A DNA stretch of 64,000 nt from Gordonia polyisoprenivorans NBRC 16320 = JCM 10675. Lineage in GTDB: Bacteria > Actinomycetota > Actinomycetes > Mycobacteriales > Mycobacteriaceae. A program made the translations under genes and the position numbers. Shown in pieces: positions 1 through 8,387 of the stretch; position 1 is the first letter of the stretch, and every line of letters starts with the position of its first letter. The stretch spans positions 177,790 through 241,789 of the forward strand of contig NZ_BAEI01000070.1 of NCBI RefSeq assembly GCF_000241325.1. Reading direction: 5' to 3'. Under the pieces are notes generated by a model. It was not told the origin of the DNA. It ran no database searches and was given only the letters and a program-made list of their open reading frames with translations.

Positions 1-605
1 CCGGTTTCGGCGACCTCGACTTCGTCGACCCGCACGCCGACTGCACCGCGGTGCTCGTCCTGCGTGTGCTCGACGACCTCGGCGTCGACCTCGACGAGGA
101 CATCGCGACCTGTCTCTATGCGGGTTTGATCACCGACACCGGCTCGTTCCGCTGGGCACGGCCGGAGTCGTTCCGGGTGGCTGCCCGGCTCGCCGACGCC
201 GGCGTGGACTCCCGGACCTGGAGTCGCCGGCTGCTCGACACGCATCCGTTCGGCTGGCTGGGCATGGTCTCGGAGATCCTCGCCACCGCGACGCTCGACC
301 GAACTGCCTGTGGCGGTGAGGGATTGGTGTACGCCGTGGTGAACCATCGGGCGTTGGCCGGGATGAGCTGGGAAGAATCGGAGAGCGTCATCGACATCGT
401 CCGGACCACTGCCGAAGCCGAGGTCGCCGCGGTGTTCAAGGAGATCGACGCCGGTGAGTGGACGGTGTCGTTGCGTTCCAAGAGCACCGTCGACCTGGTT
501 CCCATCGCCCGTACCCATGGCGGCGGCGGACATCGCCACGCCTCGGGCTACAGCGACTCGGGTACGGCCGACGAGGTGATCGGTCGCCTCAGGCAATCCC
601 TGTGA
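1..605 (+). CDS. nrnA: Bifunctional oligoribonuclease / PAP phosphatase NrnA (3' part)
   Basis: DHH/DHHA1-family phosphoesterase that degrades nanoRNAs and dephosphorylates 3'-phosphoadenosine 5'-phosphate in the cytoplasm. The frame is open from base 3, so the N-terminal DHH half lies upstream of the window. The visible part carries the conserved CLYAGLITDTGSFR segment and the C-terminal DHHA1 glycine motif HGGGGHRHASG, followed by the normal family end. Its stop overlaps the GTG of the MATE exporter by four bases. The same nrnA-dinF pair occurs in Mycobacterium tuberculosis (Rv2837c-Rv2836c), which supports the assignment. Confidence 0.9.
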   Translation, partial: GFGDLDFVDPHADCTAVLVLRVLDDLGVDLDEDIATCLYAGLITDTGSFRWARPESFRVAARLADAGVDSRTWSRRLLDTHPFGWLGMVSEILATATLDRTACGGEGLVYAVVNHRALAGMSWEESESVIDIVRTTAEAEVAAVFKEIDAGEWTVSLRSKSTVDLVPIARTHGGGGHRHASGYSDSGTADEVIGRLRQSL

Positions 606-2074
606 CCGAACGCAACGCCCCCGAGCCCGCAAACCCCGAGGGGTCGGAACCGGATGCCGGCGGGCTCGATGCCGGTGTGCGTCGGGTCGGCATCCTGACC
701 GTCTCGGCTCTCGCGGTACTGATCGCGCCCCCGCTGTATCTGCTGTTGGATCTCGCAGTGGTCGGTCGGTTGGGCGGCGACGAGCTGGCCGCGCTGGCCG
801 TGGCGACTCTGGTGCTGTCGATCATCAGCACCCAACTGACGTTCTTGTCCTATGGCACCACCGCCCGCTCGGCGCGCAGGTACGGTGCCGGTGATCGGCC
901 GGGCGCGATCGCCGAGGGCGTACAGGCGAGTTGGATAGCGCTGGCCGTGGGACTGGTGATCATCGCCGTCGCCTGGCCGGTCGCGCCGTACGTGATGTCG
1001 GCGCTGGTGGGCGACGCCTCGGCGTCGTCGGCGGTCGTGGCCACCGATGCGACGCAGTGGGTGCGGGTCGCGGTGTTCGGTGTGCCCCTCATCCTGTTGT
1101 CGATGGCCGGCAACGGCTGGATGCGCGGGGTTCAGGAGACACGTCGACCCATCATCTATGTGGTTGTCGGGCTGGCGATCTCGGCAGTGCTCGTCGTCGG
1201 TCTCGTCCACGGACTGTGGTTCTTCCCGCGACTGGGCATCGTCGGCAGCGCGGTCGCCAACGTGATCGGACAATCGATCACCGGGCTGCTGTTCGCCGCG
1301 CGCGTGGTGCGTGAGCAACTGGTGAGCGTGCGGTCTTCGGCTGCCGAGGAGTCGGGCAGTGTGTTCGCGGCCTTCGCACCGAATCGCCCGATGATCGCAG
1401 CGCAGCTGGTGATGGCCCGCGACCTCATCGTGCGCAGTCTGTCGTTCCAGATCTGTTTCATCTCCGCGGCGGCGGTGGCCGCCCGATTCGGTGTCGCGCA
1501 GGTGGCCGCACACCAATTGGTGCTTCAGCTCTGGGAATTCATGTCGCTGTTCCTCGATTCGGTGGCCATTGCCGCCCAGGCCCTAGTCGGGGCAGCACTG
1601 GGCGCGGGATCGGTGACCATTGCGCGCTCGGTCGCCCGGCGGGTGACCTTGGTCTCGGTGATCGCCGCCGCGGTGATGGCCGCGGTGTTCGCGGCGGGCG
1701 CGACGACGCTACCCAAGGTGTTCACCTCCGACTCGGCGGTGCTCGACGCGATCGGGGTGCCCTGGTGGTTCTTCGTGGCGATGCTGCCGATCGCCGGCGT
1801 GGTGTTCGCCCTCGACGGTGTACTGCTCGGCAGCGGCGACGCCGCCTTCTTGCGCACGGCGACCCTCGTCGCCGCACTCGTCGGCTTCCTCCCGCTGATC
1901 TGGATGTCGCTGATCTTCGAGTGGGGACTCGCCGGCGTGTGGAGTGGACTGGTGGTGTTCATGATCGCCCGGCTGATCGCGGTGTGCCTGCGTATCGCCT
2001 CGGGACGCTGGCATCGCGTGGGCGCGACGACGCCGGCCGGCAGCCGGGTCGATCAGGTGCCCGCCGGAGGCTGA
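602..2074 (+). CDS. dinF: MATE family efflux transporter (DinF-like)
   Basis: Cation-coupled multidrug/toxic-compound exporter of the inner membrane. About 490 residues with roughly twelve hydrophobic helices in two similar halves, the usual MATE layout, and an N-terminal stretch LLDLAVVGRLGGDELAALA typical of the first helices. I place the start at GTG 602, which overlaps the nrnA stop (GTGA) and removes an upstream extension that reads nrnA out of frame. The 3' end overlaps the convergent membrane-protein gene by 22 bases. Substrate unknown; the name dinF follows synteny with M. tuberculosis Rv2836c. Confidence 0.88.
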   Translation: MTERNAPEPANPEGSEPDAGGLDAGVRRVGILTVSALAVLIAPPLYLLLDLAVVGRLGGDELAALAVATLVLSIISTQLTFLSYGTTARSARRYGAGDRPGAIAEGVQASWIALAVGLVIIAVAWPVAPYVMSALVGDASASSAVVATDATQWVRVAVFGVPLILLSMAGNGWMRGVQETRRPIIYVVVGLAISAVLVVGLVHGLWFFPRLGIVGSAVANVIGQSITGLLFAARVVREQLVSVRSSAAEESGSVFAAFAPNRPMIAAQLVMARDLIVRSLSFQICFISAAAVAARFGVAQVAAHQLVLQLWEFMSLFLDSVAIAAQALVGAALGAGSVTIARSVARRVTLVSVIAAAVMAAVFAAGATTLPKVFTSDSAVLDAIGVPWWFFVAMLPIAGVVFALDGVLLGSGDAAFLRTATLVAALVGFLPLIWMSLIFEWGLAGVWSGLVVFMIARLIAVCLRIASGRWHRVGATTPAGSRVDQVPAGG

Positions 2075-2925
2075 CTGGGCGGCTGACCTGGCCACGCCTG
2101 CGGTGGCGGGGTGGGCCAGGCCGGCGGTGGCTGAGAGGGCCATACAGGCTGCTGCCCGGCAGGCCACGATGGCGGCCCGGATGTGGCCGGTGACGAGGGT
2201 GGCCACGGTGCTGGGCCGCCCTGGGTTCCCCACGCGGCGGTCGGGCCGGCGGAGGTCGGGGTAGGCCGATCACGTCGAAGGGCGAGACCTATGGCGTCGC
2301 ATGCCCACACAACGAGGACTCCCGCGATGACGAACGCTGCCTGGATCGACACGTTGGCAAACCACCACCACGTCAGGGAATCGATGTGGACGTTGAGCCA
2401 CCTGATATTCGCCATGTGATTGGCGAGCACCCATGTCCCGATGCACACGACCCCGGCCACCGGGATCACACCGATCCACGCATACGGCGTGGATCGGCGG
2501 GCGATGCTCCACCCGCCGATGGTGCCGATCAAGAACGTTGCGGCGACGATGTTCCATATCACGCTGTACCAATCGTGCGTGTTGATCCAGATGCCGTAGG
2601 GCGGTGCGGTCAGTGCGTGACTGATGGCCAGCAGGACGAAGGCGAACACGGCGCCGAGTATGCCGCGTACGAGGGTCCGTCCCCAGGGCACGAGTATGAC
2701 GACGAAGAGCAGGTAGATCACCGTCCACGCGATGAAGTTCGCCCAAGAACCGGTGAAATTGCGGTGGGTGACGATGAGGATCACCAGCGACAGACCCCAC
2801 AGGAGGACGGTGATCGCCGCACTGATCAGCACTCGCACCCACCACGGGCCGCGCCCGCCGGGCATCCGCGAACCGACGGCCGGCGCCGGCGCTGCGGGGG
2901 CCGCGGGAGGGTAGGGATAACTCAT
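2053..2925 (-). CDS. Six-helix membrane protein with proline-rich tail, function unknown
   Basis: About 290 residues. After a Pro/Ala-rich N-terminus come roughly six transmembrane segments (near residues 30-230), then a cytoplasmic-looking tail rich in Pro, Trp and Gln (PSWPAGQQPVWPSQPPPAW-type sequence). I start at ATG 2925 because the upstream residues are compositionally unlike a membrane-protein N-terminus and lie between divergent genes. It converges on and overlaps the end of the MATE gene. No enzyme motif is visible, and I do not assign a function. Confidence 0.7.
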   Translation of the reverse strand: MSYPYPPAAPAAPAPAVGSRMPGGRGPWWVRVLISAAITVLLWGLSLVILIVTHRNFTGSWANFIAWTVIYLLFVVILVPWGRTLVRGILGAVFAFVLLAISHALTAPPYGIWINTHDWYSVIWNIVAATFLIGTIGGWSIARRSTPYAWIGVIPVAGVVCIGTWVLANHMANIRWLNVHIDSLTWWWFANVSIQAAFVIAGVLVVWACDAIGLALRRDRPTPTSAGPTAAWGTQGGPAPWPPSSPATSGPPSWPAGQQPVWPSQPPPAWPTPPPQAWPGQPPSQPPAGT

Positions 2926-3008
2926 GGTCGGCATCATGGCATGTCGTCGCCGCATCCGCGCGTGCCGGGCGCCGCCGGACATCAGACCGCATGGCACGAT
3001 GGATCCTC

Positions 3009-4007
3009 GTGGCTACTCTCTGGGCGATCAGCGATCTGCACGTCGCACATCGGGGCAACGAGCACATCCTCGACCAGATCCGGCCGAAGACGTCGGACGA
3101 CTGGTTGATCGTGGCCGGTGATGTCTCCGAACGCACCGATGACATCGTCGAGACCCTGCGCCGGCTGCGCGCTCGTTTCCACACCGTCGTGTGGGTTCCG
3201 GGCAACCACGAGCTCTACACGACGGCCAAGGATCCGCTGCAGGTGTTCGGGGTGGCTCGCTACGACTATCTCGTGCAAGCGTGCCGGGACATGGGGATCG
3301 TGACGCCCGAGGACATCTATCCGTTGTTCGATCCCGGTGACGGCTCTGCGCCGGTACGGGTGGTCCCGATGTTCCTGCTCTACGACTACACCTTTCGGCC
3401 CGAGGGCACCTCGACCGCCTTGGCGGCATTGGCACTGGCACGGGAACGCAATGTGGTCGCCACGGACGAATTCTTGCTGTCCCCGGAGCCTTTCCCGACC
3501 CGCGACGCGTGGGGGCGTGCCCGCGTGGCGGCCACCCGGGCACGGCTGGAGGCGCTCGACCCGACCGAGCGGACGATCCTGATCAATCACTGGCCGTTGC
3601 GGCGGGAACCGACCGACACCCTGATGTATCCGGAGTTCGCGCTGTGGTGTGGCACCACCGAGACCGCTGACTGGCACACCCGGTTCAACGCTGCCTGTTG
3701 CGTGTACGGGCATCTGCACATCCCGCGGACCACCTTCTACGACCTCGTGCGGTTCGAGGAGGTGTCGGTCGGCTACCCGCGCGAATGGAAACGCCGCGGG
3801 CTGCCCGAACCGTTGCTGCGCCAGATCGCACCGGATCCCGGTCTGCGCGAGGAGGATCTGCCGCCGCACGGCGCGCGATTCGAGCTGCCGCCCGACTACG
3901 AGCGTCGCGCCGAGGAGTTCGCCCGGCGGCTCGAACAGCGTCGCGCCGAACAGGCCGCCCGTCGTGCCGAACGGTCGACGAACGACACCCGGAGGGACCA
4001 ACCGTGA
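3009..4007 (+). CDS. Calcineurin-type metallophosphoesterase
   Basis: Binuclear metal phosphoesterase of unknown substrate. The five family signatures are present in order: ISDLHVAHRG (D-x-H), VAGDVSE (GD), VPGNHEL (GNHE), NHWPLRREP and YGHLHIPRT (GHLH). The C-terminus is an Arg/Glu/Ala-rich helix. GTG 3009 puts ATLWAISDLH right at the N-terminus, as in most relatives; ATG 2991 is an alternative that adds six residues. The stop overlaps the PPTase GTG by four bases. The metallophosphoesterase-pptT pair is conserved in mycobacteria (Rv2795c-Rv2794c), suggesting coordinated expression. Confidence 0.88.
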   Translation: MATLWAISDLHVAHRGNEHILDQIRPKTSDDWLIVAGDVSERTDDIVETLRRLRARFHTVVWVPGNHELYTTAKDPLQVFGVARYDYLVQACRDMGIVTPEDIYPLFDPGDGSAPVRVVPMFLLYDYTFRPEGTSTALAALALARERNVVATDEFLLSPEPFPTRDAWGRARVAATRARLEALDPTERTILINHWPLRREPTDTLMYPEFALWCGTTETADWHTRFNAACCVYGHLHIPRTTFYDLVRFEEVSVGYPREWKRRGLPEPLLRQIAPDPGLREEDLPPHGARFELPPDYERRAEEFARRLEQRRAEQAARRAERSTNDTRRDQP

Positions 4008-4669
4008 TCGAGAAGTTGTTGCCCAGTGGGGTGGCCTCGGCGGAATCCTTCGGTGACCCACCGGATCTCACCCCGCTGCCGGGGGAGGAGTCACTGATCT
4101 CGCGGGCCGTGGAGAAGCGCCGACGCGAATTCACCACCGCACGCCACTGCGCTCGTCAGGCGTTGGGACAGCTCGGTATCGAGCCGGTCGCGATCATGCG
4201 GGGCGAACGCGGAATGCCGCTGTGGCCCGAGCAGGTGGTCGGTAGCCTCACCCACTGCGACGGGTACCGGGCGGCGACGGTCGCCTACGCGATGGCGGTG
4301 CGCTCACTCGGCATCGACGCCGAACCGCACGACGCCTTGCCCGACGGCGTCCTCGACCACACCAGCCTCCCCGCCGAACGTCAGGTACTCGCCGACCGTC
4401 CCGACACGCTGCACTGGGACCGATTGTTGTTCTGCGCCAAGGAGGCAACCTACAAGGCGTGGTTCCCGCTGACCCAGCGGTGGCTGGGTTTCGAGGACGC
4501 GCACATCACCGTCGAGCAGGACCGAGGTGCCGAGGTCCCCATGGGCACCTTCATCTCTCGCATCCTGATCGACGGCCGGACCGTCGACGGTGGCAGTCCG
4601 CTCTCGGAGTTCCACGGCCGGTGGATGGTCGATCGCGGCCTCATCGTCACCGTGATCGCGGTGCTCTGA
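4004..4669 (+). CDS. pptT: 4'-phosphopantetheinyl transferase PptT
   Basis: Transfers the phosphopantetheine arm of CoA to a serine of carrier proteins, activating polyketide, mycolate-type and siderophore synthases. Both Sfp/EntD catalytic signatures are seen: SLGIDAEPHD (GIDxE) and FCAKEATYKAWFPL (KEAxYK); the N-terminus LLPSGVASAESFGD is typical of actinobacterial PptT. About 221 residues, normal length. Start is GTG 4004, behind a clear GGAGGG ribosome site at 3991 and overlapping the upstream stop. It is the only PPTase in the window, so it is the likely activator of the acyl carrier protein at 26.4 kb (inference). Confidence 0.93.
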   Translation: MIEKLLPSGVASAESFGDPPDLTPLPGEESLISRAVEKRRREFTTARHCARQALGQLGIEPVAIMRGERGMPLWPEQVVGSLTHCDGYRAATVAYAMAVRSLGIDAEPHDALPDGVLDHTSLPAERQVLADRPDTLHWDRLLFCAKEATYKAWFPLTQRWLGFEDAHITVEQDRGAEVPMGTFISRILIDGRTVDGGSPLSEFHGRWMVDRGLIVTVIAVL

Positions 4670-5586
4670 TGGCCGACGCCTCCATCGAGAACGCCGGCCT
4701 CGTCATCGTCGACAAGGCGGCCGGCATCACCAGCCACGACGTGGTCTCGCGGTGCCGCAAGATCTTCAATACGCGCCGCGTCGGACACGCAGGCACTCTG
4801 GACCCGATGGCGACCGGCGTTCTCGTCATCGGCGTGGAACGGGCCACCAAACTCCTGGGACTGTTGTCGCTGACCACCAAGTCGTACACGGCGACGATCC
4901 GTCTCGGGGCGGCCACCGACACCGATGACCGCGAGGGTCGGATCATCAGTCGCGGGGCGGTGTCGGCGATCTGCGATGACGAGATCACCCGTGCGGTCGC
5001 CGATCTCACCGGCGACATCTCGCAGGTCCCGGCCAAGGTCAGTGCGATCAAGGTCGACGGGCGACGCGCGCATGCGTTGGCCCGCACAGGTGCCGAGTTC
5101 GATCTCGCCGCGCGTCCGGTGAGGGTCTCACGATTCGAGATCAGGGCGATCCGGCGGCCCGAGGACGACGGCGGCGAAGCCGGCTTCCTCGATCTCGACG
5201 TCGAGGTCGACTGTTCGGCCGGCACCTACATCCGTTCCCTGGCACGCGATCTCGGCGATGCTCTCGGCTCCGGCGGCCACCTGACCGCCCTGCGGCGCAC
5301 CGCGGTGGGGCCGTTCACCCTGGAGCACGCCCGAACCCTCGACGTCCTCGCCGAGACCCCCGAGTTGTCACTGACGATCGACCAGGCGGCACTGTTGTCG
5401 TTCCCACGTCGCGACATCGACGACGACGAAGCCGAGTCGATCAGTCAGGGACGGTGGCTCGTTCCGTTGGGCCTCAAAGGAATTCACGTCGGCGTCGATC
5501 CGCGCGGGCAGGCCATCGCACTGATCGAGGAGAAGGGCAGGCGCGCCAGCTCGGTGATGGTGGTACGACCGGCGACGCTGCGCTGA
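4669..5586 (+). CDS. truB: tRNA pseudouridine(55) synthase TruB
   Basis: Makes pseudouridine 55 in the T-loop of tRNAs. The hallmark N-terminal blocks are present: VDKAAGITSHDVV and RRVGHAGTLDPMATGVL, the latter containing the catalytic aspartate. The central KVSAIKVDGRRAHALAR block and SAGTYIRSLARDLG block follow. 305 residues, standard actinobacterial length with a C-terminal extension domain. ATG 4669 shares one base with the pptT stop (TGATG), so it is the third gene of the operon. Convergent with mntR. Confidence 0.96.
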   Translation: MADASIENAGLVIVDKAAGITSHDVVSRCRKIFNTRRVGHAGTLDPMATGVLVIGVERATKLLGLLSLTTKSYTATIRLGAATDTDDREGRIISRGAVSAICDDEITRAVADLTGDISQVPAKVSAIKVDGRRAHALARTGAEFDLAARPVRVSRFEIRAIRRPEDDGGEAGFLDLDVEVDCSAGTYIRSLARDLGDALGSGGHLTALRRTAVGPFTLEHARTLDVLAETPELSLTIDQAALLSFPRRDIDDDEAESISQGRWLVPLGLKGIHVGVDPRGQAIALIEEKGRRASSVMVVRPATLR

Positions 5587-5622
5587 TACCGGCACCGTGG
5601 GCGAGTTCAGCTGCGCCGCAAC

Positions 5623-6345
5623 TCAGCTCGCGGTCACCAGGAAAATCGCGCGTGCGGCGATGTCGCCGAGATCGATCGGCGTGCCGTCGTTGACGCTGAT
5701 CGCAATGGTGCCGGCGAACGGCCGCTTCTCGACGACGGTCACCGTGCAGTCGAGTGCGACACCCATCTGATCGAAGTAGCGCAACATCTCCGGATCGGTG
5801 TCGGAGATCCGCGCGACGGTTCCGGAGTCGCCGACGTCGAGGTCGGCGAGTGAATCGGCGTCCGGGGTGGGTACCGCACCGTCGACCGAGGGGATGGGGT
5901 CGCCGTGCGGATCCCGGCTCGGGTAACCGAGTTTGGCGTCCAGGCGTGCCATCAGACGGTCGGACACGGCGTGTTCGAGGACTTCGGCCTCGTCGTGCAC
6001 CTCGTCCCAGCCGTAACCGAGTTCACGCACCAGGAACGTCTCGAGCAGCCGGTGTCGGCGCACCATCAGGATCGCCGCGGTGCGGCCCTCATCGGTGAGA
6101 GTGACCGCGCCGTAACGCTCGTGGGAGACAAGACCCTGATCGGCGAGCTTGCGGATCGATTCCGAGGCGGTGGAGGCCGACACCCCCATCTTGTCGGCGA
6201 GCAGTTTGGTGGTGACCTTCACATCTGCCCACTCCTGCGAGGTCCAGATGACCTTCAGATAGTCCTGGGTCACGGTCGACAGCGTGGTCACCGCAGGCGG
6301 CGATTCGCTGTCCCCGGCGGCGGGGGACAGTCCTCTGTTGGGCAT
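5623..6345 (-). CDS. mntR: DtxR-family metal-dependent repressor, manganese type (MntR/SirR)
   Basis: Metal-sensing transcription factor: N-terminal winged helix (VTTKLLADKMGVSASTASESIRKLADQGLV), dimerisation/metal domain, and a C-terminal SH3-like FeoA domain (about residues 160-238). Ligand positions look MntR-like rather than DtxR-like: the DtxR methionine position is Asp (TQDYLK), and the DtxR cysteine of HDEACxxEH is Glu (HDEAEVLEH). From the family this predicts Mn(II) sensing. M. tuberculosis has SirR (Rv2788) at the same place. Start ATG 6345; upstream frame extends but overlaps the ribF leader. 240 residues. Confidence 0.9.
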   Translation of the reverse strand: MPNRGLSPAAGDSESPPAVTTLSTVTQDYLKVIWTSQEWADVKVTTKLLADKMGVSASTASESIRKLADQGLVSHERYGAVTLTDEGRTAAILMVRRHRLLETFLVRELGYGWDEVHDEAEVLEHAVSDRLMARLDAKLGYPSRDPHGDPIPSVDGAVPTPDADSLADLDVGDSGTVARISDTDPEMLRYFDQMGVALDCTVTVVEKRPFAGTIAISVNDGTPIDLGDIAARAIFLVTAS

Positions 6346-6528
6346 GGTGCTCAGCTTATGTGTCGATCCCTCCCGACGCGAAGAAGCGCGGTCGCCGGCA
6401 CGGGTGGCGGGTGCGAAGTCCGGTGGCGACACCCGAGGTTCACGGTGTTCGTGGACGGCGGTCACCGGAGGTTCACACAGCCCGGGCGGTGCTGGTACGG
6501 CGCGGCCGGTGGCCGTAGTGTTGTCGGC

Positions 6529-7497
6529 GTGTTGCGTTGGAGAGGTCTGGAGGACGTCCCCGCGGATTGGGGTCGGTGTGTGGTCACGATCGGTGTCTTC
6601 GACGGCGTTCACCGCGGCCACGCGGAGTTGATCGGCGCCGCGACGAAGGCCGCCCGCGAACGTGGCGTACCCGCGGTGCTGATGACGTTCGACCCGCATC
6701 CCGCCGAGGTCGTGCGTGCGGGCACCCATCCGCCGCAACTGACCACCCTGACGCGGCGGGCCGAACTCGCCGAGCAACTGGGTATCGACGTGTTCTGTGT
6801 GATGCCGTTCACCCCCGAACTCGCCGCGCGGACCCCGAAGGACTTCGCCCACGACGTGCTCGTGGAACGCCTGCACGCCGCCGACGTCGTCGTCGGAGCC
6901 AACTTCACGTTCGGCAAGAAGGCCGCCGGCGACGTCGCCAAACTCACCGAGCTCGGCGCCAAGTTCGGGTTCGAGGTGCAGGCGGTGTCACTGTTCGGCG
7001 AACATGCCGTCACCTACTCCTCGACCTACATCCGGTCGTGTGTGGCCGCCGGGGACGTCGAGCGGGCGACGGAGGCGCTCGGCCGCCCGCACCGGGTGGA
7101 GGGAGTGGTCGTCCGCGGCGACGGGCGGGGGCGTGAATTGGGTTATCCCACAGCCAATGTCGCACCGCCGATGCATGCGGCGATCCCGGCCGACGGGGTG
7201 TATGCCGCGTGGTTCACCGTGCTCGGGGCCGGTCCGGTGGTCGGCCAGGTGATCCCCGGCGAGCGGTACGAGGCCGCGGTGTCGGTGGGCACCAACCCCA
7301 CCTTCTCCGGGCGGACCCGCACGGTCGAGGCCTTCGTCCTCGACACCAGCGCCGACCTGTACGGTCAGCACGTCGCCGTCGACTTCGTCAGCCACATCCG
7401 CCCGATGGAGCAGTTCGACAGCATCGACGGACTGCTCGAGGCGATGGCCGACGACGTGGAGAAGACGCGCGCCATTCTCGCCGCGTCCGATCAGTGA
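6529..7497 (+). CDS. ribF: Bifunctional riboflavin kinase / FAD synthetase RibF
   Basis: Converts riboflavin to FMN and then FAD. The N-terminal adenylyltransferase domain has IGVFDGVHRGHAELI and MTFDPHPAEVV; the YSSTYIRSCVAAGDVERA block closes it. The C-terminal kinase domain has GRGRELGYPTANV and YEAAVSVGTNPTF. About 322 residues, normal length. I start at GTG 6529 because the sequence upstream in this frame is the antisense of mntR; the start fits the family (short lead before the FDGVHRGH motif). 183 bases separate it from divergent mntR, and I see no clear operator there. Confidence 0.95.
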   Translation: MLRWRGLEDVPADWGRCVVTIGVFDGVHRGHAELIGAATKAARERGVPAVLMTFDPHPAEVVRAGTHPPQLTTLTRRAELAEQLGIDVFCVMPFTPELAARTPKDFAHDVLVERLHAADVVVGANFTFGKKAAGDVAKLTELGAKFGFEVQAVSLFGEHAVTYSSTYIRSCVAAGDVERATEALGRPHRVEGVVVRGDGRGRELGYPTANVAPPMHAAIPADGVYAAWFTVLGAGPVVGQVIPGERYEAAVSVGTNPTFSGRTRTVEAFVLDTSADLYGQHVAVDFVSHIRPMEQFDSIDGLLEAMADDVEKTRAILAASDQ

Positions 7498-7514
7498 GCG
7501 ACGTGCGCGGCGAT

Positions 7515-7544
7515 TTGGGTGCCGGGGTTGCCCGCTGGTAAATT
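7515..7544 (+). promoter_or_regulatory. Probable promoter of rpsO
   Basis: TTGGGT at 7515-7520 and TAAATT at 7539-7544, separated by 18 bases, lie about 110 bases before the rpsO start in an otherwise GC-rich leader. TAAATT is unusually AT-rich for this genome. The elements fit a housekeeping sigma promoter; no transcript data are available. Confidence 0.4.
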
Positions 7545-7653
7545 GGCGGATCGGCGTTGCTGCAGTCCGCGGTGGCGCGCCGCCCCGCACCGGCCCCGGT
7601 GGGCTCGGTCGGGAAATGACATTGTCGCGGTACTGAGAAACAGGAGTATCTCC

Positions 7654-7923
7654 ATGGCACTGACTGCTGCCGAGAAGAAAGAAATCCTCGGCCAGTACGG
7701 TCTGCACGAGACCGATACCGGCTCGCCCGAGGCGCAGGTCGCGCTGCTGACCAAGCGCATCACCGACCTCACCGAGCACCTCAAGGAGCACAAGCACGAT
7801 CACCACAGCCGCCGTGGGCTGCTGTTGCTGGTCGGCCGCCGTCGTCGTCTCCTGAAGTACGTCGCCAAGGTCGACATCGAGCGCTACCGCTCGCTCATCG
7901 AGCGCCTCGGCCTGCGTCGCTGA
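7654..7923 (+). CDS. rpsO: 30S ribosomal protein S15
   Basis: Primary 16S rRNA-binding protein of the 30S subunit. 89 residues, the universal length, with the conserved motifs HETDTGSPEAQVALLTKRI, DHHSRRGLLLLVGRRRRLLKY and ERYRSLIERLGLR. ATG 7654 follows a CAGGAG ribosome site. It lies between ribF and pnp, the standard actinobacterial order; its own terminator hairpin follows. Confidence 0.98.
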   Translation: MALTAAEKKEILGQYGLHETDTGSPEAQVALLTKRITDLTEHLKEHKHDHHSRRGLLLLVGRRRRLLKYVAKVDIERYRSLIERLGLRR

Positions 7924-7957
7924 CCTCCCCGTCGCGTCGAGGTCATCAGACATCACG

Positions 7958-7993
7958 AGAACCGGTCACCCTCGTTGGGGGGTGGCCGGTTCT
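7958..7993 (+). terminator. Hairpin terminator after rpsO
   Basis: Fourteen-base inverted repeat (7958-7971 and 7980-7993) with one G-U pair and an eight-base loop, starting 35 bases after the rpsO stop. The right arm runs into TTGTCGTGTC rather than a true T-run, so termination or mRNA 3'-end protection are both possible. Confidence 0.6.
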
Positions 7994-7994
7994 T

Positions 7995-8039
7995 GTCGTG
8001 TCAATGGTCGTCGTGTCAATGGACTTTGTCGTGTCAATG
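7995..8039. repeat. Three direct copies of a 12-bp unit in the rpsO-pnp gap
   Basis: GTCGTGTCAATG occurs exactly at 7995-8006, 8010-8021 and 8028-8039, spaced 15 and 18 bases, directly after the rpsO terminator. Read on the other strand each copy is CATTGACACGAC, containing TTGACA. It could be a regulator binding array, reiterated promoter-like elements or slippage. No known motif recognised. Confidence 0.7.
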
Positions 8040-8387
8040 ATAAGGTGGCCTCGGAACGCCGCCGTGACGTGCGAGTCCACGGAAGTGATGAAGAGTCAGA
8101 TCGGTCCTCGGTAGTGGCCGCCGGAACACGAGGTTCCGGCCGCTTCGATCGAAGGCCGTCTGAGCAACAACGGGTGCGCATACGAGCGCGCCGATCACCT
8201 CCCGCCGACGATCTCACCCACGCGTGTTCCGGGCTTGCCGCCCACGCGGACACCGACACGAGCAGCCGAGCATGATCGCCGTGTCGTCGCGCCGCGGGCA
8301 GCCCCTATCCGCATAGAGAAGGCCGCCGGAAATCGCGGCCACCCACGGCCGCCGGATGCGGCCGCAACGAAGGGATCAACACCCCAC
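8040..8387 (+). other. pnp 5' leader without a convincing gene
   Basis: The rest of the 464-base gap between rpsO and pnp. The only clear structure is a perfect eight-base-pair hairpin at 8120-8140 (GCCGGAAC paired with GTTCCGGC). Open frames here are short or compositionally poor. PNPase genes in other bacteria are autoregulated through leader stems cleaved by RNase III, so this hairpin is a candidate for that role (inference only). Confidence 0.4.

Noticed and set aside
6346..6876. N-terminal extension of MntR to 417 residues
   Set aside because: The upstream part is antisense to the ribF leader and 5' end; the family starts just before the winged helix.
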